In this document: piece after piece, positions 46,925 to 55,122 of the stretch
Layout: each line of letters begins with the position of its first letter
Position numbering within the stretch: position 1 is the first letter of the stretch
Origin: Citromicrobium sp. JLT1363
Lineage (GTDB): Bacteria > Pseudomonadota > Alphaproteobacteria > Sphingomonadales > Sphingomonadaceae
NCBI RefSeq assembly: GCF_000186705.1
Contig: NZ_AEUE01000003.1
Span: forward strand, 124,001 to 188,000
Length of the DNA stretch: 64,000 nucleotides
Direction of reading: 5' to 3'
Made by a program: the position numbers and the translations under genes
Notes under the pieces: model-generated
The model's input: the letters and a program-made list of their open reading frames with translations, nothing else
Database searches by the model: none
What the model was told of the DNA's origin: nothing

Positions 46925-47617
46925 ATGCGTATGAATGACGATCCTAGATCTCCATCGGTGGTGGATGGCGGCGATGCGCGGACCCGCCTGCTAGAGCTGG
47001 CCAGGGAGCGTGGCTCCAGCCTTGCCGGGCTTTCCGCGCTTATCGGGCGTAATTCCAGCTATCTCCAGCAGTTCATCCGCAAGGGGAGTCCGCGCAAGCT
47101 GGAGGAGCAGGATCGCAAGGTGCTCGCGGAATTCTTCGGTGTGGACGAAAGCGAGCTGGGCGGGGCGCCGGATGGTACGGGGGAAAAATCCTATACATCC
47201 TCCCGCAGCGACGAGGATTTCCATGCCATCCCGCGTCTTTCGCTCGCCGCGGCCGCGGGGCCGGGCCAGTTCGCGGGGGGCGAGACCCCGTTCGACAATT
47301 TCGGCTTTTCGGGCCGCTGGCTGCGCGAGAACGGCTTCGATCCCAAGATGCTCTCCGCGCTCACCGTGGAGGGCGACAGCATGGAACCGCTGCTGCGCCA
47401 CGGCGATGAAATCCTGGTCGATCGCGGATCACGGTTTGAACGCGACGGGGTCCATGTCGTGCGGATGGGCGACACACTGATGGTCAAGCGGCTGGCCAGC
47501 GCAGGGGCGGGGCGGATAGCCCTGCTCAGCCAGAACCTCGCCTACCCGCCGGTGGAGGTGTCACTGGACGAGGTCGAGGTGCTGGGCCGCGTGGTGTGGA
47601 AGAGCGGGCGATTGTAG
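46925..47617 (+). CDS. S24 family (LexA/CI-like) repressor with HTH
   Basis: A 230-residue regulator. Residues 20-70 form an XRE-type HTH (LARERGSSLAGLSALIGRNS, SYLQQFIRKG). The C-terminal S24 peptidase domain has the cleavage pair Ala111-Gly112, the nucleophile Ser152 (EGDSMEP) and Lys188 (MVKRL), so self-cleavage in response to RecA or another signal is possible. Two in-frame ATGs (46925, 46931) are near. It is divergent from two small genes. The cellular target is unknown. Confidence 0.9.
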   Translation: MRMNDDPRSPSVVDGGDARTRLLELARERGSSLAGLSALIGRNSSYLQQFIRKGSPRKLEEQDRKVLAEFFGVDESELGGAPDGTGEKSYTSSRSDEDFHAIPRLSLAAAAGPGQFAGGETPFDNFGFSGRWLRENGFDPKMLSALTVEGDSMEPLLRHGDEILVDRGSRFERDGVHVVRMGDTLMVKRLASAGAGRIALLSQNLAYPPVEVSLDEVEVLGRVVWKSGRL

Positions 47618-47700
47618 GTGCCTTTCCTGCCGGGCAGCAGAGCGCCGTCCTCTAGGCCACGCCTATGGCAAGCGGGGAGCAGACGCCTATGGTGGTCGGC

Positions 47701-48849
47701 ATGATCAATTCTCTTGCTGTCTCCGGATATCGCTCCCTGCGGGATGTCACGATAGCGCTGGGTCGGATCAACATCGTGACCGGCGCAAATGGAAGCGGGA
47801 AGACAAGCCTGTATCGCGCTCTCAAGCTGCTGGCCGATGTTGCCCAGGGGCGCGCGATCGCTGCTCTGGCTGCCGAAGGCGGCTTGACGTCGACGCTCTG
47901 GGCCGGTCCCGAAAAGTTCAGTCAGGTGATGCGTGTGGGGGAGCATCCCGTTCAGGGGACGGTGCGAAAGCACTCTGTCAGCCTCAAGCTCGGCTTTTCT
48001 TCGGATGACTTTGGCTACGCCATCGATCTTGGCCTGCCGACTCCTTCCCGCACACGCTTCGACCGTGATCCCGAGATCAAGGTGGAGGCGGTATGGGTAG
48101 GGGAAACCTATGGCCGTGCGAATGTCGTTGCGGCCAGGCGAGGTCCCGGTGTCCGGGTGCGCAGCAGCGCATCGGGGGCCTGGTGCGACAGCTTCGGCGA
48201 TCTAACTGCGTTCGACAGCATGATGACGCACTGCGCGAACTCTGCCGATGGTCTCGAACTGCTGCTGCTGCGCGATCGGATGCGCGCGTGGCGTTTCTAC
48301 GACAACCTGCGGACAGACGTCGACGCACCTGCGAGGCGCGCGCAAGTGGGCACTTTTACCCCCATGCTGGCCGGCGATGGGTCGGATATCGGAGCGGCCA
48401 TTCAGACCATCTTCGAAATCGGCGATGCCGAGACCCTCGAACAGACGATCGCGGACGCCTTCGATGGCGCCACCCTGTCGGTCAGTGACAGGTTCGAGAT
48501 ACAGATGCAGCAGCACGGCCTGCTTCGCCCGTTGGTCGCGTCCGAGCTATCGGATGGAACCCTTCGCTACGTGCTGCTTGCTGCAGCCCTGCTTTCGCCT
48601 CGCCCGCCCGAATTGATGATCCTGAACGAGCCCGAGGCCAGTTTGCATCCCGACCTTCTCGATCCTCTTGCGCGGCTCCTTACGAAGGCATCGCAGCGCT
48701 GCCAGATTATCGTGGTCTCGCATTCGTCGAGATTGGTCACCGAACTGGAAAAGTACCCGGAGAGCCAATCGATCGAGCTGCACAAGGAAATGGGTGAAAC
48801 CGTCGTGCCGTTGTGGAGCAGGCCGGAATGGAAGTGGCCTTCGAGATAA
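47701..48849 (+). CDS. AAA_21-type ATPase (RecF/SMC-like, stand-alone)
   Basis: A protein of 382 residues with an ABC-type ATPase head. The P-loop GANGSGKTS lies near residue 28, the Walker B-like stretch LMILNEPEASLHPDLL near 305, and VVSHSSRL is the H-loop. The start given is ATG 47701 (MINSLAVSGYRSL), which begins right at the fold; earlier ATGs at 47665 and 47689 are possible. Such proteins occur in anti-phage and repair systems, usually with a nuclease partner, but no partner is adjacent here. Function unknown. Confidence 0.85.
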   Translation: MINSLAVSGYRSLRDVTIALGRINIVTGANGSGKTSLYRALKLLADVAQGRAIAALAAEGGLTSTLWAGPEKFSQVMRVGEHPVQGTVRKHSVSLKLGFSSDDFGYAIDLGLPTPSRTRFDRDPEIKVEAVWVGETYGRANVVAARRGPGVRVRSSASGAWCDSFGDLTAFDSMMTHCANSADGLELLLLRDRMRAWRFYDNLRTDVDAPARRAQVGTFTPMLAGDGSDIGAAIQTIFEIGDAETLEQTIADAFDGATLSVSDRFEIQMQQHGLLRPLVASELSDGTLRYVLLAAALLSPRPPELMILNEPEASLHPDLLDPLARLLTKASQRCQIIVVSHSSRLVTELEKYPESQSIELHKEMGETVVPLWSRPEWKWPSR

Positions 48850-48883
48850 TTGCGGGCCAGCCCGAGAGTTCGGAAACGATCGC

Positions 48884-49288
48884 TCAGGACGGCGGCTGGC
48901 GGTAGTCCGGGTCCTGCAGCGACACCATGTAGTCGACCACCAGCGCCACGTCTTCGTCGGTCAGCCCGACATCCATGATGTCCGGGTAATTGTGCGCGTC
49001 GCGCAGATAGGTGGTGAGCGTTTCGCGCGTCAGGCCCTCGCGGTTGGCGATCGAGGGGAAGGTGGGGGCCTGAGGCAGTGGCGATAGTTCGCCCGGCGCC
49101 ACCGCGTGGCAGCTGCCGCACATCGCCCCCACCAGCATGGGCACGCCGTCCGCGTCGGGCTCCGCCAGCTCGGCGCGGCTCAAGCCCGCGGTCGCCTGCG
49201 GGTCGGCGGACGGCGCCGGCTCCGGCGTCTGGCAGGCGGCGAGCGCGCATGTGGCAAGCGCGGCGGGCAGGATGAAGCGCGATGTCAT
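48884..49288 (-). CDS. Lipoprotein cytochrome c
   Basis: A 134-residue lipidated cytochrome. The lipobox LAAC ends at Cys19, a Pro/Ala-rich linker follows, and the heme site CGSCH is at 57-61. A Met in YPDIMDVG could be the axial ligand. It should carry electrons in the periplasm at the inner or outer membrane. No oxidase genes are near. It is divergent from the Flp pilin gene across a 160-base gap. Confidence 0.88.
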   Translation of the reverse strand: MTSRFILPAALATCALAACQTPEPAPSADPQATAGLSRAELAEPDADGVPMLVGAMCGSCHAVAPGELSPLPQAPTFPSIANREGLTRETLTTYLRDAHNYPDIMDVGLTDEDVALVVDYMVSLQDPDYRQPPS

Positions 49289-49357
49289 GGCCGGGGGTCT
49301 CTCCTCGCAGTCGGCGTGTCGTCAGGATAGACGCGCCGGGCACGCCGATCAAATGCG

Positions 49358-49382
49358 CTGATGCGCGTGCATCGCGCATCAG
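49358..49382. other. Inverted repeat between the cytochrome c and Flp genes
   Basis: CTGATGCGC-GTGCATC-GCGCATCAG, perfect 9-bp arms, midway in the 160-base divergent gap. It could be an operator or an RNA hairpin. Confidence 0.5.
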
Positions 49383-49448
49383 CCTTACCGATTTAGCGAT
49401 GTCTTCACCTTCCCGAGGCATGGTGGCCGCGAATTTTGGGGGGACAAC

Positions 49449-49700
49449 ATGATTAACACGGATCTTCTGCGCGATGAATCGGGCGTTTCGGCCATAGAAT
49501 ACGTCGTGCTGGCGGCCCTGGTGGCGCTGGTTCTGGTGGGAGCGCTCAACACGATCGGGGTCGGTACGTCGAACAACTATTCCAGTGCGGCCGCCGGGAT
49601 GGCTGGCCCTCCGGGTGACGAGGCGGAAGCGCCGGTCCAGGAACCGCCTGCACGCGTGCCGGTCCGCGGCGGCGGCGATAACCGCGTGCCGCGCAGATAA
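49449..49700 (+). CDS. Flp family type IVb pilin
   Basis: An 83-residue pilin. MINTDLLRDESGVSAIEY has the short leader and the Glu of the Flp motif, followed by a hydrophobic core (VVLAALVALVLVGAL). The tail is disordered and rich in Pro, Glu and Arg. Prepilin peptidase should cut after Gly before VSAIEY. No Tad assembly genes are present in the window, so this is a lone pilin copy. Confidence 0.9.
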   Translation: MINTDLLRDESGVSAIEYVVLAALVALVLVGALNTIGVGTSNNYSSAAAGMAGPPGDEAEAPVQEPPARVPVRGGGDNRVPRR

Positions 49701-49780
49701 CGGGCAGCGCAGCAGATCCGGGGCGCGGCCTGTAGACGCCGGTGCTTGCAATGGCAGGGCCCGTCGACCAACTTGGCCGC

Positions 49781-50458
49781 ATGACCGAGACCAAGACCTC
49801 CCCCCAATCCTCGCCGATGAAAGCCGCGATCCTGCCGGTTACGCCGCTGCAGCAGAACTGCTCGCTGATCTGGTGTACCCAGACCAACAAGGCGGCACTG
49901 ATCGATCCGGGCGGCGATCTGGACAAGCTGAAGGCAGGCGTCGCCAAGGCGGGCGTGGAGCTGGAGAAGATCCTGATCACGCACGGCCACCTGGACCATT
50001 GCGGGCAGGCGGGCATGCTGGCGAAGGAGCTGGGCCTGCCCATCGAAGGCCCGCACGAGGCGGACCGGTTCTGGATTTCGCGGCTGGATGAAGACGGCGC
50101 GCGCTTCCAGATGGAGGCAGCCAGTTTCGAGCCAGACCGCTGGCTGGAAGACGGCGATACCGTGACCGTGGGCAACCTGACGCTGGAGGTCATCCACTGC
50201 CCGGGGCACACGCCCGGCCACGTGATCTTCTTCAACCGTGACCGCAAGTTCGCGATCGTGGGCGACGTGCTGTTCCAGGGAAGCATCGGACGCACCGATT
50301 TTCCGATGAGCGATCACCAGAGCCTGATCGACGCGATCACGCAGAAGCTGTGGCCGTTGGGCGACGATGTCACCTTCATTCCCGGCCATGGCCCCACCAG
50401 CACCTTCGGCCAGGAGCGCAAGACGAACCCCTTCGTGGGCGACGCTGCGCTGGCTTAG
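49781..50458 (+). CDS. MBL-fold metallohydrolase, glyoxalase II-like
   Basis: A 225-residue metal-dependent hydrolase. ITHGHLDHCGQ is the core metal motif, CPGHTPGHV and VGDVLFQGS provide the next ligands, and FIPGHGPTSTFGQER is typical of the glyoxalase II-like group. A thioester such as S-lactoylglutathione or a related substrate is inferred. The start ATG 49781 is used; MKAAILPVTP (49817) is an equally good start. It is convergent with the MAPEG gene. Confidence 0.9.
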   Translation: MTETKTSPQSSPMKAAILPVTPLQQNCSLIWCTQTNKAALIDPGGDLDKLKAGVAKAGVELEKILITHGHLDHCGQAGMLAKELGLPIEGPHEADRFWISRLDEDGARFQMEAASFEPDRWLEDGDTVTVGNLTLEVIHCPGHTPGHVIFFNRDRKFAIVGDVLFQGSIGRTDFPMSDHQSLIDAITQKLWPLGDDVTFIPGHGPTSTFGQERKTNPFVGDAALA

Positions 50459-50504
50459 GCGAACCCTGCTTCAAGCTCTGGGCGAGCGGGCGCCTGCCGG
50501 AAAG

Positions 50505-50906
50505 CTAGGCCAGCCCAAAGCCCAGCAGTGCGGCATAGACGCTCAGCCCCAGCAGCGTCAGCATCGTCACCCCGGTTCCGATCTGGCGCGGTCGTCCCGC
50601 CGAATCCGCATCCATCCCGATCCCGTGCAGCACCCTGCCGAAGACGAACAGGATCGACACGCCGTGCAGCCACATCCCGCCGCTTCCGGCCAGCTCCAGC
50701 ACCACGATCAGCGCGAGCACGAAGGGCGCGGTCTCCACGAAATTGAGCTGCGCGCGCATCCGGCGGGCGAGCAGCATGTCGCCGCCATCACCATGGCCGA
50801 CCCTGGCCTTCAGCCGCGCCCGGCCGCTGCGCACCGCAAGCCACAGCGCCAGCAGGCCGAACATGGCCGCGCTCGTCAGCGATACCGGCAACTCGATTTC
50901 CATCAT
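50505..50906 (-). CDS. MAPEG family membrane protein
   Basis: A 133-residue membrane protein with four helices (AAMFGLLALWLAVRSG, FVLALIVVLELAGSGG, VSILFVFGRVLHGIG, GTGVTMLTLLGLSVYAALL). RRMRAQLNFVETAPF is the conserved MAPEG loop that binds glutathione in eukaryotic relatives. Bacterial function is unknown. It is transcribed leftward from the gap (50907-51097) it shares with rpmF. Confidence 0.85.
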   Translation of the reverse strand: MMEIELPVSLTSAAMFGLLALWLAVRSGRARLKARVGHGDGGDMLLARRMRAQLNFVETAPFVLALIVVLELAGSGGMWLHGVSILFVFGRVLHGIGMDADSAGRPRQIGTGVTMLTLLGLSVYAALLGFGLA

Positions 50907-51062
50907 CGCACTTCCCCTCGTTACCCGGTCGCAAGCAACGCACCCCTTGCGTCCAGGAGCAAAATCAGTATACCGCGCGCCTCTTCCGCCATTGACGGAG
51001 CGTTAGCGGGGCACGACTAAGCCGTTGTGCTGGCCCTACCCCTCGCTTAAGGGCGGTCCTTA

Positions 51063-51075
51063 AATATCGAATATT
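51063..51075. promoter_or_regulatory. Short palindrome upstream of rpmF
   Basis: AATAT-CGA-ATATT, 22 bases before the rpmF ATG, in an AT-rich pocket. It may be part of the promoter or an operator for the rpmF-plsX-fabH operon; evidence is only the pattern and place. Confidence 0.35.
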
Positions 51076-51097
51076 CAACGTAGGAACAGGTGCCGCC

Positions 51098-51277
51098 ATG
51101 GCTGTCCCAAAAAGAAAAGTTTCGCCGCATCGCCGTGGCAATCGGCGCGCGCATGATTCGCTGAAGGTCGAAGCCTTCCACGAGTGCAACAATTGTGGCG
51201 AGCTCAAGCGCCCCCACAACCTGTGCCAGCACTGTGGCTTCTACAACGGCCGCGAAGTCGTAGCCGTCGGTTTCTGA
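51098..51277 (+). CDS. rpmF: Ribosomal protein L32
   Basis: A 59-residue protein of the large ribosomal subunit, [20 protein letters not shown] at its start, with the zinc pairs CNNCG and CQHCG. It is too short for many gene callers, but the sequence is unmistakable. An AGGAA lies upstream of the ATG. It begins the operon with plsX, fabH, ihfA and the MerR gene, the usual linkage of ribosome and fatty-acid synthesis. Confidence 0.97.
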   Translation: MAVPKRKVSPHRRGNRRAHDSLKVEAFHECNNCGELKRPHNLCQHCGFYNGREVVAVGF

Positions 51278-51309
51278 TCGCGTCCGCGCGATCAAGTTCG
51301 GAGATTGCA

Positions 51310-52398
51310 ATGAGTCTGCCGCGTATCGCAGTTGACGCGATGGGCGGCGACGAGGGCGTGCGCGTAATGGTCGAGGGGGCCGCCCTCGCACGTCGCCGGC
51401 ACGAGAATTTCAGTTTCCTTCTCATGGGCGATTCGGCGCGGATCGAACGCGCGCTGGAAAATCACCCCGGCCTGGCCGGGGCTGCCGAGATTCGCCATTG
51501 CGAAGATGTGATCGCCGGCGAGGACAAGCCTTCGCAGGCGCTGCGCCGCTCCAAGGGCACCTCGATGGGCGAAGCGGTCGCCGCGGTGAAGCGCGGCGAG
51601 GCGGGCGCGGCTGTCAGCGCGGGCAATACCGGCGCGCTGATGGCGATCAGCAAGGTCGCGCTGCGCACCCTGCCGGGGATCGACCGGCCCGCACTCGCAG
51701 CGCTGCTGCCCACCCTGGAAGAGCAGGATGTCATCATGCTCGACCTTGGTGCCAATACCGAGTGCGATGCGCGCAATCTCGTCCAGTTCGCCATCATGGG
51801 CGCTGCCTATTCGCGGATCGTGACCGGCCGCCCGCGTCCGCGCGTGCGCCTGCTCAACATCGGCACCGAAGACATCAAGGGCACCGACGAGGTGCAGGAA
51901 GCCGCGCAGCACCTGCGCGCGACCAAGACGCTTGAACTCGACTTCGACGGCTTCGTGGAAGCGGACAAGATCAACCGCGGCGATGTCGACGTGGTGGTGA
52001 CCGACGGTTTTTCCGGCAATATCGCGCTGAAGGCGATCGAGGGTTCGGCCCGCTTCGTGACGGACCTGCTTCGCAGCGCGTTCGCCTCGTCCTTCCGCTC
52101 CAAGGTGGGCTTCCTGGTCTCGCGTCCCGCGACCGAGCTGCTGCGCCATCACCTCGATCCCAACAATCACAATGGTGCGGTCTTCCTCGGCCTTAACGGC
52201 GTTGTGGTGAAGAGCCACGGCAGTGCCAATGCCAAGGGTGTGGCCCACGCCGTGGCGGTCGCCGCGCGGCTGCTGGAAGAAGACCTTACCGCGCGGATCG
52301 GTGAGGATCTGGGCGCGTTGGGCGACAGCCTGCTGGCGCATGGCAATGGTGCGGCCAGGAGCAGCGGCCCCAGCAAGATCGAGAGCGACGCCAAGTGA
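51310..52398 (+). CDS. plsX: Phosphate acyltransferase PlsX
   Basis: Converts acyl-ACP to acyl-phosphate for phosphatidic acid synthesis. It is 362 residues long, starting [11 protein letters not shown], with [20 protein letters not shown] and [13 protein letters not shown] as family motifs. The start ATG 51310 is used because it precedes the motif directly. It overlaps the fabH GTG by 4 bases (GTGA). Confidence 0.97.
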   Translation: MSLPRIAVDAMGGDEGVRVMVEGAALARRRHENFSFLLMGDSARIERALENHPGLAGAAEIRHCEDVIAGEDKPSQALRRSKGTSMGEAVAAVKRGEAGAAVSAGNTGALMAISKVALRTLPGIDRPALAALLPTLEEQDVIMLDLGANTECDARNLVQFAIMGAAYSRIVTGRPRPRVRLLNIGTEDIKGTDEVQEAAQHLRATKTLELDFDGFVEADKINRGDVDVVVTDGFSGNIALKAIEGSARFVTDLLRSAFASSFRSKVGFLVSRPATELLRHHLDPNNHNGAVFLGLNGVVVKSHGSANAKGVAHAVAVAARLLEEDLTARIGEDLGALGDSLLAHGNGAARSSGPSKIESDAK

Positions 52399-53357
52399 TT
52401 CGCTCGGTGATCCGGGGCGCAGGCTCGGCCTTGCCGCAGCGCATCGTCACCAATGACGAACTGGCCGCGCAGCTGGACACCAGCGACGAATGGATCGTGG
52501 AGCGGACCGGTATCCGCCAGCGCCATATCGCGGGCGAGGGGGAGACGACCAGCACGCTCGCGATCGAGGCGGCGCGCGCCGCGCTGGACGATGCGGGGAT
52601 CGACGCGAGCGAGATCGACCTGATCGTGCTGGCCACGGCCACGCCGGACAACACCTTCCCCGCCACGGCCACCAAGGTCCAGGCAGCGCTCGGCTGCAAT
52701 GGCTGCCCTGCGTTCGACGTCGCCGCCGTATGTTCGGGCTTCCTCTATGCGATGAGCACCGCCGACGCGATGCTGGTGAGCGGGCAGGCGACGCGCGCGC
52801 TGGTGATCGGCGCGGAAACCTTCAGCCGCATCCTCGACTGGGAGGATCGCACCACCGCCGTCCTGTTCGGCGATGGCGCGGGCGCGATCGTGCTGGAAGC
52901 GCAGGACGGCGACGGCACGCGTGGCATCCTGACATCGCAATTGCATGCCGACGGCGCGCAGCACGACCTGCTCTATGTCGATGGCGGCCCCTCGACCACG
53001 CAGACCGTCGGGCACCTGCGGATGAAGGGGCGCGAGGTGTTCCGCCACGCGGTGGGCAACCTGGCGCAGGTGCTGAGGGATGTGGTCGCCAAGGCGGGGA
53101 TCGAGATTTCCGACATAGACTGGGTCGTTCCGCACCAGGCCAATATCCGCATCCTCGAAGGAACGGCGAAGAAGCTGGGCCTGCCGCCGGAGAAGGTGAT
53201 CGTGACGGTGGATCGCCATGCCAACACCTCCGCCGCGTCCGTGCCGCTGGCATTCGCTGCGGCACGCGCCGACGGGCGGATCAAGCAGGGCGATCTCGTC
53301 CTGTTCGAGGCGATGGGCGGCGGCTTCACCTGGGGCGCCAGCCTCGTGCGGATGTAA
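52395..53357 (+). CDS. fabH: 3-oxoacyl-ACP synthase III (KAS III)
   Basis: Starts fatty acid chains from acetyl-CoA and malonyl-ACP. The 320-residue protein has the catalytic Cys113 ([10 protein letters not shown]), His247 (VPHQANIRI) and Asn277 (RHANTSAAS). The GTG start overlaps the plsX stop, so the two are coupled. Gene order plsX-fabH is normal. Confidence 0.97.
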   Translation: MIRSVIRGAGSALPQRIVTNDELAAQLDTSDEWIVERTGIRQRHIAGEGETTSTLAIEAARAALDDAGIDASEIDLIVLATATPDNTFPATATKVQAALGCNGCPAFDVAAVCSGFLYAMSTADAMLVSGQATRALVIGAETFSRILDWEDRTTAVLFGDGAGAIVLEAQDGDGTRGILTSQLHADGAQHDLLYVDGGPSTTQTVGHLRMKGREVFRHAVGNLAQVLRDVVAKAGIEISDIDWVVPHQANIRILEGTAKKLGLPPEKVIVTVDRHANTSAASVPLAFAAARADGRIKQGDLVLFEAMGGGFTWGASLVRM

Positions 53358-53388
53358 CGCGAGAGCAGTCGTGTAAAAATGGGCCTGA

Positions 53389-53416
53389 ACAATTGCGGCC
53401 TGGCGTAACAATTGCT
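53389..53416. repeat. Direct repeat upstream of ihfA
   Basis: AACAATTGC occurs at 53389-53397 and again at 53408-53416, 19 bases apart, about two DNA turns. It lies just left of the palindrome at 53417. Confidence 0.55.
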
Positions 53417-53430
53417 AATCCCGGGATTAT
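53417..53430. promoter_or_regulatory. Perfect 14-base palindrome upstream of ihfA
   Basis: TAATCCCGGGATTA, with no mismatch and no spacer, 56 bases before the ihfA ATG and next to a direct repeat. It is a candidate operator; no T run follows, so it is not a typical terminator. Confidence 0.6.
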
Positions 53431-53486
53431 CTTGCAGTGGGTCGCACTCGGAAAACCGTAGAATAATAACAGGGGGGTTCCAGTCC

Positions 53487-53789
53487 ATGTCGCGTTCGGC
53501 GGGTACGCTGACCAGGGCCGATCTGGCCGAAACTATCAATCGCAAGCTCGGCTTCAGCCGGGTCGAATCGCTCGCGCTTGTCGAGTCCATTCTCGCGCAT
53601 ATGTGCGACGCGCTCAAAGACGGCGAGAACGTGAAGATTTCCGGCTTCGGCAGCTTTATCCTGCGCGACAAGAAGGAACGCATCGGCCGCAATCCCAAGA
53701 CCGGGGTCGAAGTGCCGATTACGCCGCGCCGCGTGATGACCTTCCGTGCCAGCCAGACCCTGCGCGACCGGATCGCAAGCGGAAGCTGA
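53487..53789 (+). CDS. ihfA: Integration host factor alpha subunit
   Basis: A 100-residue DNA-bending protein, half of the IHF dimer, acting in nucleoid structure, recombination and promoters. [31 protein letters not shown] and GRNPKTG (with the intercalating Pro) are intact. The ATG at 53487 ([10 protein letters not shown]) gives the usual length. It is followed by the MerR gene, as in many alphaproteobacteria. Confidence 0.95.
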   Translation: MSRSAGTLTRADLAETINRKLGFSRVESLALVESILAHMCDALKDGENVKISGFGSFILRDKKERIGRNPKTGVEVPITPRRVMTFRASQTLRDRIASGS

Positions 53790-53804
53790 TATGATCCGGC
53801 CAGC

Positions 53805-54332
53805 ATGACCCGTTGGAGCTTCGACGATGGAAAGGACGCGGATGCGCTTCGGACCATCGGCGAGCTTGGTCGGGCCCTTGGCCTCAAACCCCATGTCCTG
53901 CGCTATTGGGAAGAACAGTTCCCGATGCTCAAGCCGCTGAAGCGCAGTGGCGGTCGCCGGTATTACCGGGCCGAGGATGTCGCGCTGGTGCAAACCATCG
54001 ACCGGCTGGTAAACGAGGAAGGCTACACCTTGAAAGGTGCGCGCGCAGCGATCGAGAAGGGCCGGGCAGGCATGAACGAACCTGACGATGACGGACAGTC
54101 CGAAGCCCCGCGCGAAGGCATGCGCCGTTACCTGACCGCGAAGGACCTGCCCGACCGGGACGATCCCCGGGACCGGGCAGCGCCCCAGATATCGGCCGAA
54201 GGTGGCGCGGAGCGCGCCGACGGGTCCTTCGGGACGTCCACCAGCTTGCGCGGAGAATCCGATCTGCGCATGAATGTCGTGCGCAAGCTCAAGGATATCC
54301 GCGCCGCTTTGGCCGAAGCTATCGGGGACTAG
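53805..54332 (+). CDS. MerR family transcriptional regulator
   Basis: A 175-residue regulator. The N-terminal winged HTH (TIGELGRALGLKPHVLRYW, then GGRRYYRAEDVALVQ) is typical MerR. The rest is short, acidic and Pro-rich, without metal-binding cysteines, so the signal is unknown. It follows ihfA by 15 bases, a conserved pairing whose purpose is unclear. Its stop shares CTAG with the convergent gene. Confidence 0.9.
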   Translation: MTRWSFDDGKDADALRTIGELGRALGLKPHVLRYWEEQFPMLKPLKRSGGRRYYRAEDVALVQTIDRLVNEEGYTLKGARAAIEKGRAGMNEPDDDGQSEAPREGMRRYLTAKDLPDRDDPRDRAAPQISAEGGAERADGSFGTSTSLRGESDLRMNVVRKLKDIRAALAEAIGD

Positions 54333-55114
54333 TCCCCCGCAAGGACCATCCCCACGAACAACGCGTCGACCGCTGCGGCAAAGGCCGCGTCATCGCGGCG
54401 CTCGGGCACCTCGTCCACACGCTGCAACTCATCGGTGATGAGCGCTTCCAGTCGCGCCGATCTGTGTGTCGGGGCCTTTTCGCGTGCCTGTGCCTTTGTT
54501 TCGATCAGCTCCTCGATCGTCCGGATCAGGTCCGCGTCAAGGGCGGTCGCCGCCATCAGATCCTGCAACCGCATGGGTGGCCGCCGATCGGGATCGAGAC
54601 GGAGTGCGCGGATGCACAGGGCGGGCCGAAGTGCATAGAAGTAGGCTTTGGCCGGGACCGTCAGTTCATCCTCAAGCCACCGCTGGACCTGATTTGCGCC
54701 CAGATTCGCGTAATGCAGGGCATAACCGTGCGGATTGAAGAAGCGATCCACCAGCGCTCTCAATTCGTCGATCACGGGGGCTTCGGGCAGGTAGCGGATC
54801 GGCGAATCGAGCCATTCCGAGACCACCGCATTATGCTTCAGCAACAGGCCCAGCGTCTTCGAAATATCCCAGCCATTCACATCGAAATCGTCGAGGATCG
54901 GCCGCTCCACGACATCGCGCTTCGGCTGGAGGGAAAGATATTCCGGCGCGGTGCGACGATAGATGAAGCGCACATCATAGTCGCTGTTGGGTGACGGGAA
55001 GCCCCACGCGCGCGAACCCGATTCGATGGCGAGCAGGTAGGTGATGCCCTCTTCGCGCCGGATGGTTTCCAGCCGCCGGGCGATCTCGGCCCGGGCGCCC
55101 GCCTCGATCGTCAT
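54329..55114 (-). CDS. RlaP-type nucleotidyltransferase domain protein
   Basis: A 261-residue protein of the DNA polymerase beta superfamily in the RlaP/YcgL group (PF10127). GSRAWGFPSPNSDYDVRF (residues 33-50) is the nucleotidyltransferase signature with Asp45 and Asp47 binding metal. The helical rest includes HYANLGANQVQRWLEDE. Members are linked to RNA repair in some bacteria, but that is not tested for most. It is 8 bases past the smc stop on the same strand. Confidence 0.88.
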   Translation of the reverse strand: MTIEAGARAEIARRLETIRREEGITYLLAIESGSRAWGFPSPNSDYDVRFIYRRTAPEYLSLQPKRDVVERPILDDFDVNGWDISKTLGLLLKHNAVVSEWLDSPIRYLPEAPVIDELRALVDRFFNPHGYALHYANLGANQVQRWLEDELTVPAKAYFYALRPALCIRALRLDPDRRPPMRLQDLMAATALDADLIRTIEELIETKAQAREKAPTHRSARLEALITDELQRVDEVPERRDDAAFAAAVDALFVGMVLAGD

Positions 55115-55122
55115 CGAAAGCG

